DNA of 22,224 bases from a virus: positions 1-22,224 of IMG/VR virus record IMGVR_UViG_3300010354_000753. One strand, written 5' to 3'. Within the stretch, counting starts at the first letter, position 1. Each line of letters begins with the position of its first letter. Under the pieces are notes generated by a model that searched no databases, was not told the origin of the DNA, and saw only the letters and a list, made by a program, of their open reading frames with translations. Both the position numbers and the translations under genes were made by a program. Positions 1-8,484 of this stretch are shown here, piece by piece.

Positions 1-320
1 AGACATCTTCTGGCAACCGCATTGTTGTCGATCGCGGTGCATTTGAGGCGATTGTCGATCTCGATGTCAATAACTCAGATCCTCGCACTCATGCAGAAAT
101 CATGCTCGACAAGATCGAGACGCTTTTGCAAGGCAAGGCAGATGCTGATGTTGCGAATTACTCGATTGCAGGCAGAAGTCTGACAAAACTCTCACCTCGT
201 GAGCTGCTGGATTGGCGCAACTATTACAAGGCTGAGGTACAGAAAGAATTAAACCTAGAGCGCATTCGTCGCGGTCAATCTACTGGCATGACGATCAAAG
301 TGAGGTTTCCTGGGAAATGA
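1..320 (+). CDS. gpW-like head-tail joining protein (5' partial)
   Basis: The reading frame is open from base 3 to the stop at 318-320, so the gene begins outside the window; an internal ATG at 102 is probably not the start. The visible 105 residues end in a segment (ANYSIAGRSLTKLSPRELLD, then WRNYYKAEV) that resembles the small gpW-type joining proteins found just before lambda-type portals. The order gpW-like then portal matches lambda W-B. In lambda, gpW closes the packaged head before tail attachment. It overlaps the portal start by 4 bases (ATGA), suggesting translational coupling. The assignment rests on position and the short conserved segment; the N-terminal half is unassigned. Confidence 0.6.
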   Translation, partial: TSSGNRIVVDRGAFEAIVDLDVNNSDPRTHAEIMLDKIETLLQGKADADVANYSIAGRSLTKLSPRELLDWRNYYKAEVQKELNLERIRRGQSTGMTIKVRFPGK

Positions 321-1795
321 AGCTCTTTGATTTTTTCCGTAGAAAGACCGAGCAGAAGATTGCAAAGCCTCTGTTGCGAAATTACAACGGTGCGGCTGGC
401 GGTCGTTTGCTTTCTGATTTTGTAATCAACAACCAGACTGCTGATTCTGCGCTGCAATACAGCCTGCCAACCTTACGCAATCGCTCGCGGGATCTTGAGC
501 GCAACAACGAATATGCTCGAAAGTATCTGACGCTGTTGCAGACTAATGTGGTTGGTGATGCAGGCTTTAATTTGCAAGTGAAAGCGCGAACGACTAACGG
601 CAGCCTGGACGGTCCTGGCAATACCATGATTGAAAATGCCTGGACTCGCTGGAGTCGTGTTGGCAATTGCACTGTCGACAAGAAACTGTCCTTTCTCGAT
701 TGCCAGCGACTTGCGGTGCGAATGCTTGCTCGTGATGGTGAGTGCTTTGTGCAGCTGCTGAACGGTCCAAGATACCAGGATGGTTTTGCAATCAAGTTGA
801 TGGAAGCTGATTGGATTGACGACCAGAAGAATGAGATTCTGAGCAATGGCAATCAGATTCGGATGGGCATCGAGATTGATGAGATGCAGTCGGTGGTTGC
901 TTACTGGGTGCTGACGCAGCATCCTGGCGATACGTCTTTCAGGACCAATGTGGCTCGAAAGCATATTCGAGTGCCTGCTGACAAGATCTTGCATCTTTAT
1001 ATGCCGAATCGTTTAGGAGTTCGCGGCGAACCTTGGATGGCTCCAGTGATTGACTCGCTGAAGATGCTCAGAGGTTACAGAGAAGCTGAGCTCGTGGCTG
1101 CGAGGGTTGCTGCAAGCAAAATGGGAGTTATTACGACTCCGACAGGCACTGAATACACAGGCGATGGCACAGAAAACAGCCACACGCCAATCATGAATGC
1201 TGACCCTGGGACATTCCATCAGTTGCCTGCTGGCTGGGACATCAAAATGTTTGATCCCACGCATCCAACGAGTGCTTTCGGTGATTTTGAGAAGGCAGTG
1301 CTGCGAGGCATTGCTAGCGGTCTGAATGTGGCTTATACGAGCTTATCTAATGACCTCGAAGCGACAAGCTATTCAAGCATCAGAGCTGGGACGCTTGAAG
1401 ATCGAGACAATTATCGAGTGCTGCAATCATTCATCATCGAGCACTTTGTCGATCCGATCTATCGTCAGTGGCTTGCCTCTGCGATGCTTAACAATTCATT
1501 CCCATTGCCTCCAACCAGGTTCGACAAGTTTGCAGATGCAACGGTCTGGCGAGGTCGCGGTTGGAATTGGGTCGATCCGTTGAAAGAGATTAACGCTGCG
1601 GTTGTTGGTCTCAACAATGGCATTTTGTCTATGCAAGACGTGGCAGCTCAATATGGCAGAGATGTAGAAGAAACCTTCTCAGCTATTCAGCGCGACAAAG
1701 AGCTTGCAGCACAATATGGGCTGAGCATGAGTTTTGAGCCCTTTGGTGAGAAGATGCCTGCTCCTGCAATGGTTGATGAAAATGCCGATTCCTAA
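317..1795 (+). CDS. Phage portal protein, lambda gpB family
   Basis: This 492-residue protein forms the dodecameric ring at one vertex of the procapsid, through which DNA is packaged and to which connector and tail attach. Family features visible: a basic start (KLFDFFRRK), then RNRSRDLERNNEYARKYL and TNVVGDAGF near residues 50-80, and LHLYMPNRLGVRGEPWMAPV near residue 230, all typical of lambda-type portals. Length is close to lambda gpB (533). The C-terminus is acidic. The start overlaps the upstream stop (ATGA) and the end overlaps the next gene by 14 bases if that gene starts at 1782. Confidence 0.93.
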   Translation: MKLFDFFRRKTEQKIAKPLLRNYNGAAGGRLLSDFVINNQTADSALQYSLPTLRNRSRDLERNNEYARKYLTLLQTNVVGDAGFNLQVKARTTNGSLDGPGNTMIENAWTRWSRVGNCTVDKKLSFLDCQRLAVRMLARDGECFVQLLNGPRYQDGFAIKLMEADWIDDQKNEILSNGNQIRMGIEIDEMQSVVAYWVLTQHPGDTSFRTNVARKHIRVPADKILHLYMPNRLGVRGEPWMAPVIDSLKMLRGYREAELVAARVAASKMGVITTPTGTEYTGDGTENSHTPIMNADPGTFHQLPAGWDIKMFDPTHPTSAFGDFEKAVLRGIASGLNVAYTSLSNDLEATSYSSIRAGTLEDRDNYRVLQSFIIEHFVDPIYRQWLASAMLNNSFPLPPTRFDKFADATVWRGRGWNWVDPLKEINAAVVGLNNGILSMQDVAAQYGRDVEETFSAIQRDKELAAQYGLSMSFEPFGEKMPAPAMVDENADS

Positions 1796-4241
1796 TGAAA
1801 GCATGGTTGAAGAGGCGCAGCGCGGACTGGCCTGGCGGCGAGAATTCGGACGTGGTGGGACTGCTGTTGGGATTGCTCGCGCTCGCGACATTTCTAATGG
1901 TGTTGATCTTCCGATGGCTACTATCCGACGAATGAAGGCTTACTTTGACCGGCACGAGGTCGACAAACAGGCTCAAGGATTTAGACCAGGCGAAGATGGA
2001 TACCCCAGCAATGGGAGAATCGCTTGGGCTCTGTGGGGCGGCGATCCTGGGCAGACCTGGGCAAATCGTCTTGTCGCGCAAGACAATGAAGAGGAAAGAA
2101 GCATGATTGAGGAAAGACCTTATCCAAACGAACATGCAGCGAGGCTGACTGATCCGGCGCAATACGATGGCTTTGCTCGCGTGAATGATCAGTTCGGACC
2201 AGGTATTGATGCGATCTTTGGGATCAAAGACGGTGAGAGCGAATTGCAAGCAATCAGGTTTGATGCAGATCGTTTCACTGCTGATGAGGCAAGAGAATGG
2301 CTTGCAGAGCATGACTATGACCCGATAGAATTCGAGGAGGCGACAGGAGAGGACGCAAGTGGCGACACTTCTGACGACAATGACGAGGATGAAATGGCTG
2401 CTGAAGAGCGCAAAAGCATTGCGAAGCTGAATACCAGGGCGATGACCTGGGAAGCATCTATCGACCAAAAAGCTCGCACTGCGCTGATCGCTGTCTCGTC
2501 TGAGGCTCCTGTCGAGCGATATTTTGGGACTGAGATTCTCAATCACGAGGCTCGGTCTATTGATTTGACATTTATGAATTCTGGTCGGGCTCCTCTTTTG
2601 CTCGATCATGACGCGACCAAGCAGATTGGGGTCGTGGAGTCTGTGACACTTGATGAGTCAACCCGTCGACTACGGGCAAAGGTTCGCTTCGGAAGAGGTG
2701 AGCTGGCAAGTGAGGTGTTTCAGGATGTTTCTGACGGTATCCGCAGCAACATTTCTGTCGGTTACGAGATCCGAAAAATGGATGAGGTAACCAAAGGTGA
2801 ATTCCGAGTCATGGACTGGTCACCTCTTGAAATTTCAATCGTGAGCATTCCTGCTGACCAGACAGTCGGCGTGGGTCGGTCGAAAGAAATGGATTCTTCT
2901 CAACCTGTCATTTTCCAAAAGGAAGAAATCATGTCTGATGTAAATCTCGATCAGATTCGTTCCGAAGCAGCAGCAAAAGCTCGTCAGGACGCATCTGCAA
3001 TTCTCGCTCTTGCAGCTCGCCACAATCGCAGCGATCTCGGTCGCAAAGCTATTGAGGAAGGCACAAGCATTGAGGCTTTCCGTGGTCAGTTGCTGGATGC
3101 AATCGGCAATGACAAACCTCTCGACACTCGTGCGACTGACATTGGTGCATCGCGTCATGAGCAAAAGGAATACTCCTTAGCTCGTGCTCTTCGCGCTATG
3201 ACCACCAATGACTGGAGGCAAGCAGGTTTCGAGCGTGAAGTCAGCGACACCATTGCTCGCAGCATTGGTCGTGACGCGAAGGGCATCTTTGTTCCTGATT
3301 TCGTATGGGGCAAACGTGCTGGTCCTATGTCGACTGCTGCAACAGGTGGCTCTGCTTCTGAGAATGTCTCTGACAAGCTCGTGCCAACGATTCAGGCTGG
3401 TGACATGTTCATCGAGGCTCTTCGCAATCGCATGGTGATGGCTGATCTCGGTGTCACGTTCATGAATGGTCTTGTCGGCAAGATCCAGATCCCCAAGTTC
3501 TCTGCTGGTGCTAATGCAGCATTTGTGGAAGAGCTCGCAGCGGTGTCTGACCAGTCTCCGACCGATGCAGCTGTGACGTTGCAGCCTCGTACGCTTGGTG
3601 CTTATGTAGACATTTCGCGTCTGCTTATGATGACCTCGGTTCCTGCTGTCGATCAGATCGTTCGCAACGACCTGCTTGCAAGCATGGCAGAGCGCATCGA
3701 GTATTACGCAATCAACGGCTCTGGCTCTAGCGGTCAGCCCACTGGCTTGCTGAATCTGTCGGGTATCAACGATATTGACATCTCTGCTGGCACTGATGTT
3801 GATTCGCTGACCTGGGCTGACATCGTTGCGCTCGTGAAGGCTGTGGAAGAGGACAACGGCGTGGTGAATCCTGCTGCTCTTGGCTGGCTGACTCATCCTG
3901 CTGTGAAAGCAAAGCTCGCATCGACTGCAAAAGTGTCAAGCACTGATTCGGTCATGATCTTGGCTGAGCCCTGGAATTCGCTCTATGGCTACAAGTTTGC
4001 AGCCACGGCAGCAGTTCCAACCAACCTCGATCCAGGCGATGGCGGCAATGACGCTTCGGCACTCATCTTCGGTGACTTCTCACAGTTGATGGTTGGAACC
4101 TGGGGCGCACCTGAGATCCTCGTCGATCCTTATACTGGCGGCACTGCTGGTACGGTTCGTATCATCGTGATGCAGGAAGTTGATGTTGCAGCTCGCAACG
4201 CAGTCAGCTTCGCGCTAACGAACGAAGTCTCGGTTGCCTGA
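1782..4241 (+). CDS. Prohead protease - major capsid protein fusion (HK97 fold)
   Basis: A single 819-residue frame joins four parts. (i) Residues 1-105: a phage-associated domain with the phrases GFRPGEDGYPSNGRIAW and LWGGDPGQTWA. (ii) About 107-190: a domain starting RPYPNEHAARL, followed by an acidic linker. (iii) About 210-365: a U35/HK97-type prohead protease with likely catalytic His276 (LLLDHDATKQ), Ser325 (RSNISVGY) and Glu350 (SPLEISIVSIPAD). (iv) 384-819: an HK97-type coat protein with a charged, scaffold-like N-arm and typical phrases (VFVPDF-like segment, SGSSGQPTGLLN, IFGDFSQLMVG). The start was placed at 1782, overlapping the portal end; ATGs at 1734 and 1803 are alternatives. 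Methionine 384 (base 2931) has a good ribosome binding site and could give free coat protein. In HK97-like phages the protease removes scaffold segments and itself during head maturation. Confidence 0.9.
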   Translation: MPIPNESMVEEAQRGLAWRREFGRGGTAVGIARARDISNGVDLPMATIRRMKAYFDRHEVDKQAQGFRPGEDGYPSNGRIAWALWGGDPGQTWANRLVAQDNEEERSMIEERPYPNEHAARLTDPAQYDGFARVNDQFGPGIDAIFGIKDGESELQAIRFDADRFTADEAREWLAEHDYDPIEFEEATGEDASGDTSDDNDEDEMAAEERKSIAKLNTRAMTWEASIDQKARTALIAVSSEAPVERYFGTEILNHEARSIDLTFMNSGRAPLLLDHDATKQIGVVESVTLDESTRRLRAKVRFGRGELASEVFQDVSDGIRSNISVGYEIRKMDEVTKGEFRVMDWSPLEISIVSIPADQTVGVGRSKEMDSSQPVIFQKEEIMSDVNLDQIRSEAAAKARQDASAILALAARHNRSDLGRKAIEEGTSIEAFRGQLLDAIGNDKPLDTRATDIGASRHEQKEYSLARALRAMTTNDWRQAGFEREVSDTIARSIGRDAKGIFVPDFVWGKRAGPMSTAATGGSASENVSDKLVPTIQAGDMFIEALRNRMVMADLGVTFMNGLVGKIQIPKFSAGANAAFVEELAAVSDQSPTDAAVTLQPRTLGAYVDISRLLMMTSVPAVDQIVRNDLLASMAERIEYYAINGSGSSGQPTGLLNLSGINDIDISAGTDVDSLTWADIVALVKAVEEDNGVVNPAALGWLTHPAVKAKLASTAKVSSTDSVMILAEPWNSLYGYKFAATAAVPTNLDPGDGGNDASALIFGDFSQLMVGTWGAPEILVDPYTGGTAGTVRIIVMQEVDVAARNAVSFALTNEVSVA
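2919..2933 (+). promoter_or_regulatory. Internal ribosome binding site and ATG for free coat protein
   Basis: AAGGAAG (2919-2925) lies 5-7 bases before an in-frame ATG at 2931. Initiation here would give a 436-residue coat protein, a normal length for HK97-type major capsid proteins, starting MSDVNLDQIRSEAAAKA. The site sits exactly at the protease/coat junction, where unfused relatives begin the capsid gene. Confidence 0.55.
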
Positions 4242-4244
4242 TAA

Positions 4245-4466
4245 ATGGACATTCGGATCTTGCAGACCTGTTTTGTAGTGGGAGGCAAGCACCGAGCTGG
4301 TGACATCATCTCAGTCGTTCCAACGATTGCAGAGCAGCTCATCAAGCGAGGGTTTGCGGTTCCATTGCATAACGACAGGTCTGTGGGTCTGGAAGTCAGC
4401 CAGGTAGATGCGGAAGTTTCAAAGCGCAAAGGCAGGAGGGTAGATCGTGGCAGTCGAATCGGCTGA
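4245..4466 (+). CDS. Small hypothetical head-module protein
   Basis: A 73-residue protein starting three bases after the capsid stop and overlapping the next gene by 20 bases. The core (LQTCFVVGGKHRAGDIISVV, then AEQLIKRGFAVP) has the look of small phage proteins in which a beta-strand-rich core ends in a helix and LI-RG-AV. It occupies the place of lambda FI or a similar small head-completion factor, but no sequence match to FI is seen. The C-terminal 25 residues are basic and come from the region overlapping the next gene. Function unknown. Confidence 0.6.
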   Translation: MDIRILQTCFVVGGKHRAGDIISVVPTIAEQLIKRGFAVPLHNDRSVGLEVSQVDAEVSKRKGRRVDRGSRIG

Positions 4467-4755
4467 TGATCGTGCGATCTTCCTGGCAGTCAATGACTTT
4501 GGGATTTCCGCGACTTTTACACACAGTGCAACGACGACGACAATTTCAGGCATCTTTGACAACGATTTCATCGAGGTCGATGCAGGAGGAGGGGTCGGTT
4601 TTGCACTACAGCAGCCAAAGTTCATCGCAAGGACAGCAGACGTTTCCACAGCGGTCGAAGATGACACGTTGGTGATTTCTTCAGTGACTTACAAGATTAA
4701 GGTTCGCCAGGATGATGGCACAGGCATGACGGTGTTGATTCTGGAGAAACAATAA
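4447..4755 (+). CDS. Head-tail joining protein, lambda gpFII/Phage_attach-like
   Basis: 102 residues from a GTG start at 4447, chosen because AGGAGGG (4434-4440) lies 6 bases upstream, the strongest ribosome binding site in the neighbourhood. The second half (FIARTADVSTAVEDDTLVI, then YKIKVRQDDGTGMTVLILEK) fits the small gpFII-like beta-barrel proteins that sit between the head connector and the tail. The position between capsid and tail terminator genes supports this. Its stop overlaps the next start (TAATG). Confidence 0.65.
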   Translation: MAVESADDRAIFLAVNDFGISATFTHSATTTTISGIFDNDFIEVDAGGGVGFALQQPKFIARTADVSTAVEDDTLVISSVTYKIKVRQDDGTGMTVLILEKQ

Positions 4756-5195
4756 TGGCTCACGGTCGCAAAGCGATTAGAGATCGAGTCGTGACGGTTT
4801 GCACAGGTTTGACAACGACTAGCACGAGAGTTCATAAATCGAGGTTGTATCCTCTTGCAAGTGGCAAGTTGCCAGCCTTAGCGATTTATGCACTTTCTGA
4901 GGTAAGCGAAGCGGTCACGATTGGATCGCCAAAGTATCATCGAAATCTAGATATTGCGATTGATGCGATGGCTGAGGCAAATACCAATGTTGATGACACG
5001 CTCGATCTTATTTGTGAGGAAGTGGAAACGGCGATCGGTGCAGATCGGACCCTAAATGGTTTATGCAAGGAAGCAACGCTTGTCTCAACAGACATCGAGC
5101 TTTCGGGCGAAGGTGAGAAACCCGTTGGGATTGCTCGATTGGTTTATCGAGTGACCTATCGGACTGCGGTTACAAACGCGACAGCCACGACATAA
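4755..5195 (+). CDS. Tail terminator / gpU-like minor tail protein
   Basis: 146 residues. The N-terminus (GRKAIRDRVVTVCTGL) followed by a segment around VHKSRLYPLASGKLPALAIY resembles tail terminator proteins, which cap the growing tail tube and form the tail side of the head-tail joint. Its place directly before the tail tube gene agrees with lambda U-V. The start ATG overlaps the preceding TAA. Overall identity to lambda gpU is not evident by eye, so the role is mainly positional. Confidence 0.6.
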   Translation: MAHGRKAIRDRVVTVCTGLTTTSTRVHKSRLYPLASGKLPALAIYALSEVSEAVTIGSPKYHRNLDIAIDAMAEANTNVDDTLDLICEEVETAIGADRTLNGLCKEATLVSTDIELSGEGEKPVGIARLVYRVTYRTAVTNATATT

Positions 5196-5206
5196 GGAGT
5201 TTTGAA

Positions 5207-5599
5207 ATGGCTACACATACTGGCTCAGAAGGCACAGTGAAGATCGGGGCGAATGCGATTGCTGAGATTCGCTCTTATACGATTGATGAGACGGGCGACA
5301 CCATCGAGGACACCACGATGGGTGATTCTGCTCGGACCTACAAAGCAGGGTTGAAGGACTTTACAGGCTCTGTGGACGTTTATTGGGACGAGACTGACAC
5401 AAGCGGGCAGATGGCTTGCACGGTTGGCAGCTCGATCACTTTGAACGTCTATCCTGAAGGCGCATCAACTGGTGACGTTTACTACACAGGCACAGCTCTC
5501 GTGACTGGCTTTAGCGTGACTGGATCATTTGATGGCATGGTCGAAGCATCAATCACCTTCCAGGGTACTGGTGGATTGACTAAATCGACTGCGAGCTAA
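5207..5599 (+). CDS. Major tail tube protein (gpV-like)
   Basis: 130 residues with a strong ribosome binding site (AAGGAG before 5207). The start GSEGTVKIGANAIAEIRSYT, the phrase FTGSVDVYWDETD and the end (VTGFSVTGSFDGMVEASITF) are typical of the beta-sandwich tail tube proteins whose hexameric rings stack around the tape measure. It lies between the terminator and the chaperone genes, as in lambda. It should be one of the most abundant virion proteins. Confidence 0.85.
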   Translation: MATHTGSEGTVKIGANAIAEIRSYTIDETGDTIEDTTMGDSARTYKAGLKDFTGSVDVYWDETDTSGQMACTVGSSITLNVYPEGASTGDVYYTGTALVTGFSVTGSFDGMVEASITFQGTGGLTKSTAS

Positions 5600-5602
5600 G
5601 GC

Positions 5603-5932
5603 ATGAAAGCGATCGACAGAGCAGTCGAGCATTTCAAGTCAAAGCCAGTTAAGCGCATAGAGGTTCCAGAGTGGGGTGACGATTCTGGACCTCTTGTCAT
5701 TTTTGCCAATCCGATCACGCTAAGAGAGCAAAGCAAGCTCAGCAAGATTGAGGGTGGCGATGCGGAGATGCTGATCGAAGTGTTGGTCATGAAGTCTGAG
5801 GACGGGCAAGGCAACAAGCTCTTTACGATCGAGGACAAGCCAAAGATCAGATCGTCTGTTGATCCAACCTTAGTGGCAAAAATCGTCAGCCAGATCATGT
5901 CGCAGTCACAGGAGAGCCTCGAAAAAAACTGA
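5603..5932 (+). CDS. Tail assembly chaperone, gpG-like
   Basis: The 109-residue product of normal decoding. Lambda-type gpG binds the tape measure during tail assembly and is absent from the virion. The gene starts directly after the tail tube gene and ends GAA AAA AAC TGA, so the slippery sequence sits immediately before the stop. The role follows from position, size and the frameshift signal; the sequence is moderately acidic and helical at its C-terminus (VAKIVSQIMSQSQESLEKN). Confidence 0.8.
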   Translation: MKAIDRAVEHFKSKPVKRIEVPEWGDDSGPLVIFANPITLREQSKLSKIEGGDAEMLIEVLVMKSEDGQGNKLFTIEDKPKIRSSVDPTLVAKIVSQIMSQSQESLEKN

Positions 5933-6132
5933 GGGAGACTCCCGAACGACAGCTCAAATTCGTCCTGGCAGAAAAACTTTCCATGACGGTCGATGAGCTT
6001 GAAGATAAAATGTCGTTTGAGGAGTTCCTAGAATGGTCGTGCTGGCTCAAGATACAGTCGGAGAAATCGCAACATGGCAGCAGCCCTAAATTTTCCGATC
6101 ACAGCAGACGATCAAACAAAGGCGGCATTTGA
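5603..6132 (+). CDS. Tail assembly chaperone frameshift product, gpGT-like
   Basis: A -1 slip at 5923-5929 would bypass the TGA at 5930-5932 and continue at CTG 5929 for 67 codons to TGA 6130-6132, giving a 176-residue protein. The extension reads LRETPERQLKFVLAEKLS, then MTVDELEDKMSFEEFLEW and CWLKIQSE, which is the conserved look of T domains (VDEL...EF.EW). The T part has no plausible start of its own. It overlaps the tape measure start by 59 bases. In lambda, gpG and gpGT together load the tape measure and recruit tube subunits. This explains the otherwise empty stretch 5933-6073. Confidence 0.85.
5923..5929 (+). other. Programmed -1 ribosomal frameshift heptamer A AAA AAC
   Basis: The bases are AAAAAAC with zero-frame phasing (GA)A AAA AAC, followed at once by the zero-frame stop TGA. 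This is a canonical X XXY YYZ slippery site in the position expected for a gpG/gpGT switch. Confidence 0.85.
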
Positions 6133-7861
6133 GAGTGTTCGTCGCAATCTAGATCAAATCCGCAAGTCTGCTGAGGATGTCCAAGGTGGATTTGCTGGAT
6201 TCAAAGCAGCTGCGGTCGGTGCAATTGCTGCAATTTCGTTCGGTGCAGTCATTAGTGGCATTCGAGGGCTCATCAACGAATTCGACGATCTACTCGACCA
6301 GGCTGAGCAAGTTGGGGTCGCTGCGGAGCGATTTCAGGCTTTAGCGGTTGGGGCAGAGCTCTCTGGTGCAAAGGCTGAAGATCTAAAGGCAGCTCTCACA
6401 AAGGTCGCTCAGAATGCTTTTGATGCGGCATCAGGTAACGAAACGCTTGCAGAGCAATTCCGAGCAATGGGGGTCGCGGTTGTCGACTCAACTGGCAAGC
6501 TGCGAGACACTGAGTCAATCTTTCTTGATCTTGTCGATCAGATCTCAAGGCTTGATGATGGCATTGCCAAGACTGGGATCGGCATTGATCTTATTGGCAA
6601 GAGCTTCACCAAATTCACAAACGGTGCTGCGGACATTCGGGCTGCTGCCGATGAAGCTAATCGGCTAAACCTGGTTGTTTCTGAGGCGACACAGAATGTC
6701 TTTGCCAAGTTCAATGACACGCTATTTATTGTTGCCAGGCAGATCAAATCGTTGATCGCTGAGGCTATTGCCCCTGCTGTCAAATGGTTTACAAGCCTGC
6801 TTGAGAAGGTCAAAAACTTTTTCTCGATTGGCAAGGCTGGCGGCGACAAGATCAAAGAGATGGCAGATGCTAATCGTGACGCTGCTTCAGCTGCTCAAGA
6901 ACATGCTACAAGCCTGCAAGCAGTAAACAAGGCGACAAGCTCATTGCCTGCACCAATCGCTAAGACATCTAGCATGATTGCTGCTCAAAAGAAGGCATCA
7001 GAGGAGCTTGCAAAGACTCTTAGGGATGTCGAATCGGTCACTTCTGATGTCGTCTACAAGATTGCAGAGCAAACGGAGAAAGCCTTAGATCAAGACGTAA
7101 AAGAGGTGCTCAAGCAATTTGGTGAGGATTCCAAAGAGGCTCTCAAGAAATATCAACTGGCGCAAGATGCTGCGAGTGAGGAGTTGGCTTATTGGCGCAA
7201 AGAGACTGAAGCGGTCCGAACACCAATGGAGCAATTCAACGATCGCATGGAAATCTTGAATGACGCATTGCAGCGCGGTTTGATTTCTTTCCAGGCTTAT
7301 GAAGGACTGAGCGGCAAAGCATTTGAGACATTCAGCAAAGCAATCGAAGCACCAAAAGACGGTCTCGAAGAAATCAGAGCATTGTTAGACAAGACGGGCG
7401 AATCTTTCACAGAGACATTCACTCAGATGCTTATGACCGGCAAGGCATCGTTTAAGTCGTTGGTTGATTCGATCATCAGTGATTTGCTTCGGTTGTATAT
7501 CAAACAGAAAATCACTGTGCCTTTGTTTGATGCACTTAAGACAATCGACTTTGGATCTATCTTGCCTGGTCGAGCTGTTGGCGGTCCTGTAAAGGGCGGT
7601 CGTCCTTATATGGTTGGCGAAAAAGGACCAGAGCTCTTTGTGCCAGGCGCATCAGGATCAATTGTCAGAAACCAAGACGTTTCGGCTGGCAGCGGTGGTG
7701 GTGATGTCATCATCAACCAGACTTTGCAAATCACGACTGGGGTGCAATCAACGGTCAGAGCAGAGATCGCACAGCTCATGCCACAGATTGCCAATGTCAC
7801 AAAAGCTGCCATTGTTGATGCTCGTGCTCGTGGTGGATCGTTTGCAGCAGCACTGAGGTAA
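6074..7861 (+). CDS. Tail tape measure protein
   Basis: 595 residues, mostly helical and alanine-rich. There is a hydrophobic stretch near residues 47-65 (KAAAVGAIAAISFGAVISGI), a second around 220-240, coiled-coil-like regions, and near 455-495 a segment (MLMTGKASFKSLVDSIISDL, LRLYIKQKI) typical of the C-terminal domain of lambda gpH-like proteins. A glycine-rich C-terminal region follows (GRAVGGPVKGGRPYMVGEKG PELF). The protein sets tail length and is ejected ahead of DNA. At about 0.15 nm per residue the tail would be near 90 nm, which agrees with a siphovirus. The gene begins inside the T extension of the preceding frame. Confidence 0.92.
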   Translation: MAAALNFPITADDQTKAAFESVRRNLDQIRKSAEDVQGGFAGFKAAAVGAIAAISFGAVISGIRGLINEFDDLLDQAEQVGVAAERFQALAVGAELSGAKAEDLKAALTKVAQNAFDAASGNETLAEQFRAMGVAVVDSTGKLRDTESIFLDLVDQISRLDDGIAKTGIGIDLIGKSFTKFTNGAADIRAAADEANRLNLVVSEATQNVFAKFNDTLFIVARQIKSLIAEAIAPAVKWFTSLLEKVKNFFSIGKAGGDKIKEMADANRDAASAAQEHATSLQAVNKATSSLPAPIAKTSSMIAAQKKASEELAKTLRDVESVTSDVVYKIAEQTEKALDQDVKEVLKQFGEDSKEALKKYQLAQDAASEELAYWRKETEAVRTPMEQFNDRMEILNDALQRGLISFQAYEGLSGKAFETFSKAIEAPKDGLEEIRALLDKTGESFTETFTQMLMTGKASFKSLVDSIISDLLRLYIKQKITVPLFDALKTIDFGSILPGRAVGGPVKGGRPYMVGEKGPELFVPGASGSIVRNQDVSAGSGGGDVIINQTLQITTGVQSTVRAEIAQLMPQIANVTKAAIVDARARGGSFAAALR

Positions 7862-7863
7862 TC

Positions 7864-8484
7864 ATGGCAATCACTTACCCCCTAACCTTCCCTGCAAGCC
7901 CTGGAATCGCCAGGCTTAGGATCACTCCTAGATCGGTCGTTTCAGTGTCACAAAGCCCGTTTACAGGCCAGCAGCAGGTCTATAAACATCAGGGCCAATG
8001 GTGGGAAGCTGAGGTCACCCTGCCTGCTATGTCTCGTGCTGAAGCTGAAGTCATCATCGCTTTTCTTCTTTCTTTGGATGGGCGTTATGGAACATTCATT
8101 ATGGGTGACCCTATCGGCGCGGCTCCGAGGGGCATTGGAACGGGGACACCATTGGTTAACGGCGGTTCGCAGACGGGCCAGGATCTTGTTACGGATGGCT
8201 GGACGGCGAATCAAACGGGCATTTTGAAGGCTGGCGATTGGGTGCAAATAGGCACAGGATCGGCAACAAAGCTGCATAAAGTCTTGGTTGATGCAGACAG
8301 CAATGGCAGTGGACAATCGACTTTGACTTTATTCCCAAAGCTCAGAAGCTCTCCAACTGACAACCAGGCAATCTATGTGAACAACACAAAAGGGCTTTGG
8401 CGGCTTGCTAGCAACGAAATGCCTTACGACATCGACGAAGCAAGCATTTACGGCATCACCTTTGCCTGTGTTGAGGCGATATGA
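7864..8484 (+). CDS. Minor (distal) tail protein
   Basis: 206 residues starting AITYPLTFPASPGIARL, a start seen in tail proteins lying between the tape measure and the tip protein. The phrases QWWEAEVTLPAM, LLSLDGRYGTFIMGDP and the end PYDIDEASIYGITFACVEAI suggest a beta-rich distal-tail ring protein, positionally equal to lambda gpM/gpL or a Dit. It starts two bases after the tape measure stop and overlaps the next gene by 4 bases. The specific tail position is an inference. Confidence 0.6.
   Translation: MAITYPLTFPASPGIARLRITPRSVVSVSQSPFTGQQQVYKHQGQWWEAEVTLPAMSRAEAEVIIAFLLSLDGRYGTFIMGDPIGAAPRGIGTGTPLVNGGSQTGQDLVTDGWTANQTGILKAGDWVQIGTGSATKLHKVLVDADSNGSGQSTLTLFPKLRSSPTDNQAIYVNNTKGLWRLASNEMPYDIDEASIYGITFACVEAI

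Noticed and set aside
1683-2609. 308-codon open frame on the - strand
   Set aside because: It lies opposite the protease-capsid gene, shows no family features, and the + strand frame has clear conserved motifs.
3177-3896. 239-codon open frame on the - strand
   Set aside because: Antisense to the coat protein, composition of a shadow frame, no recognisable motif.
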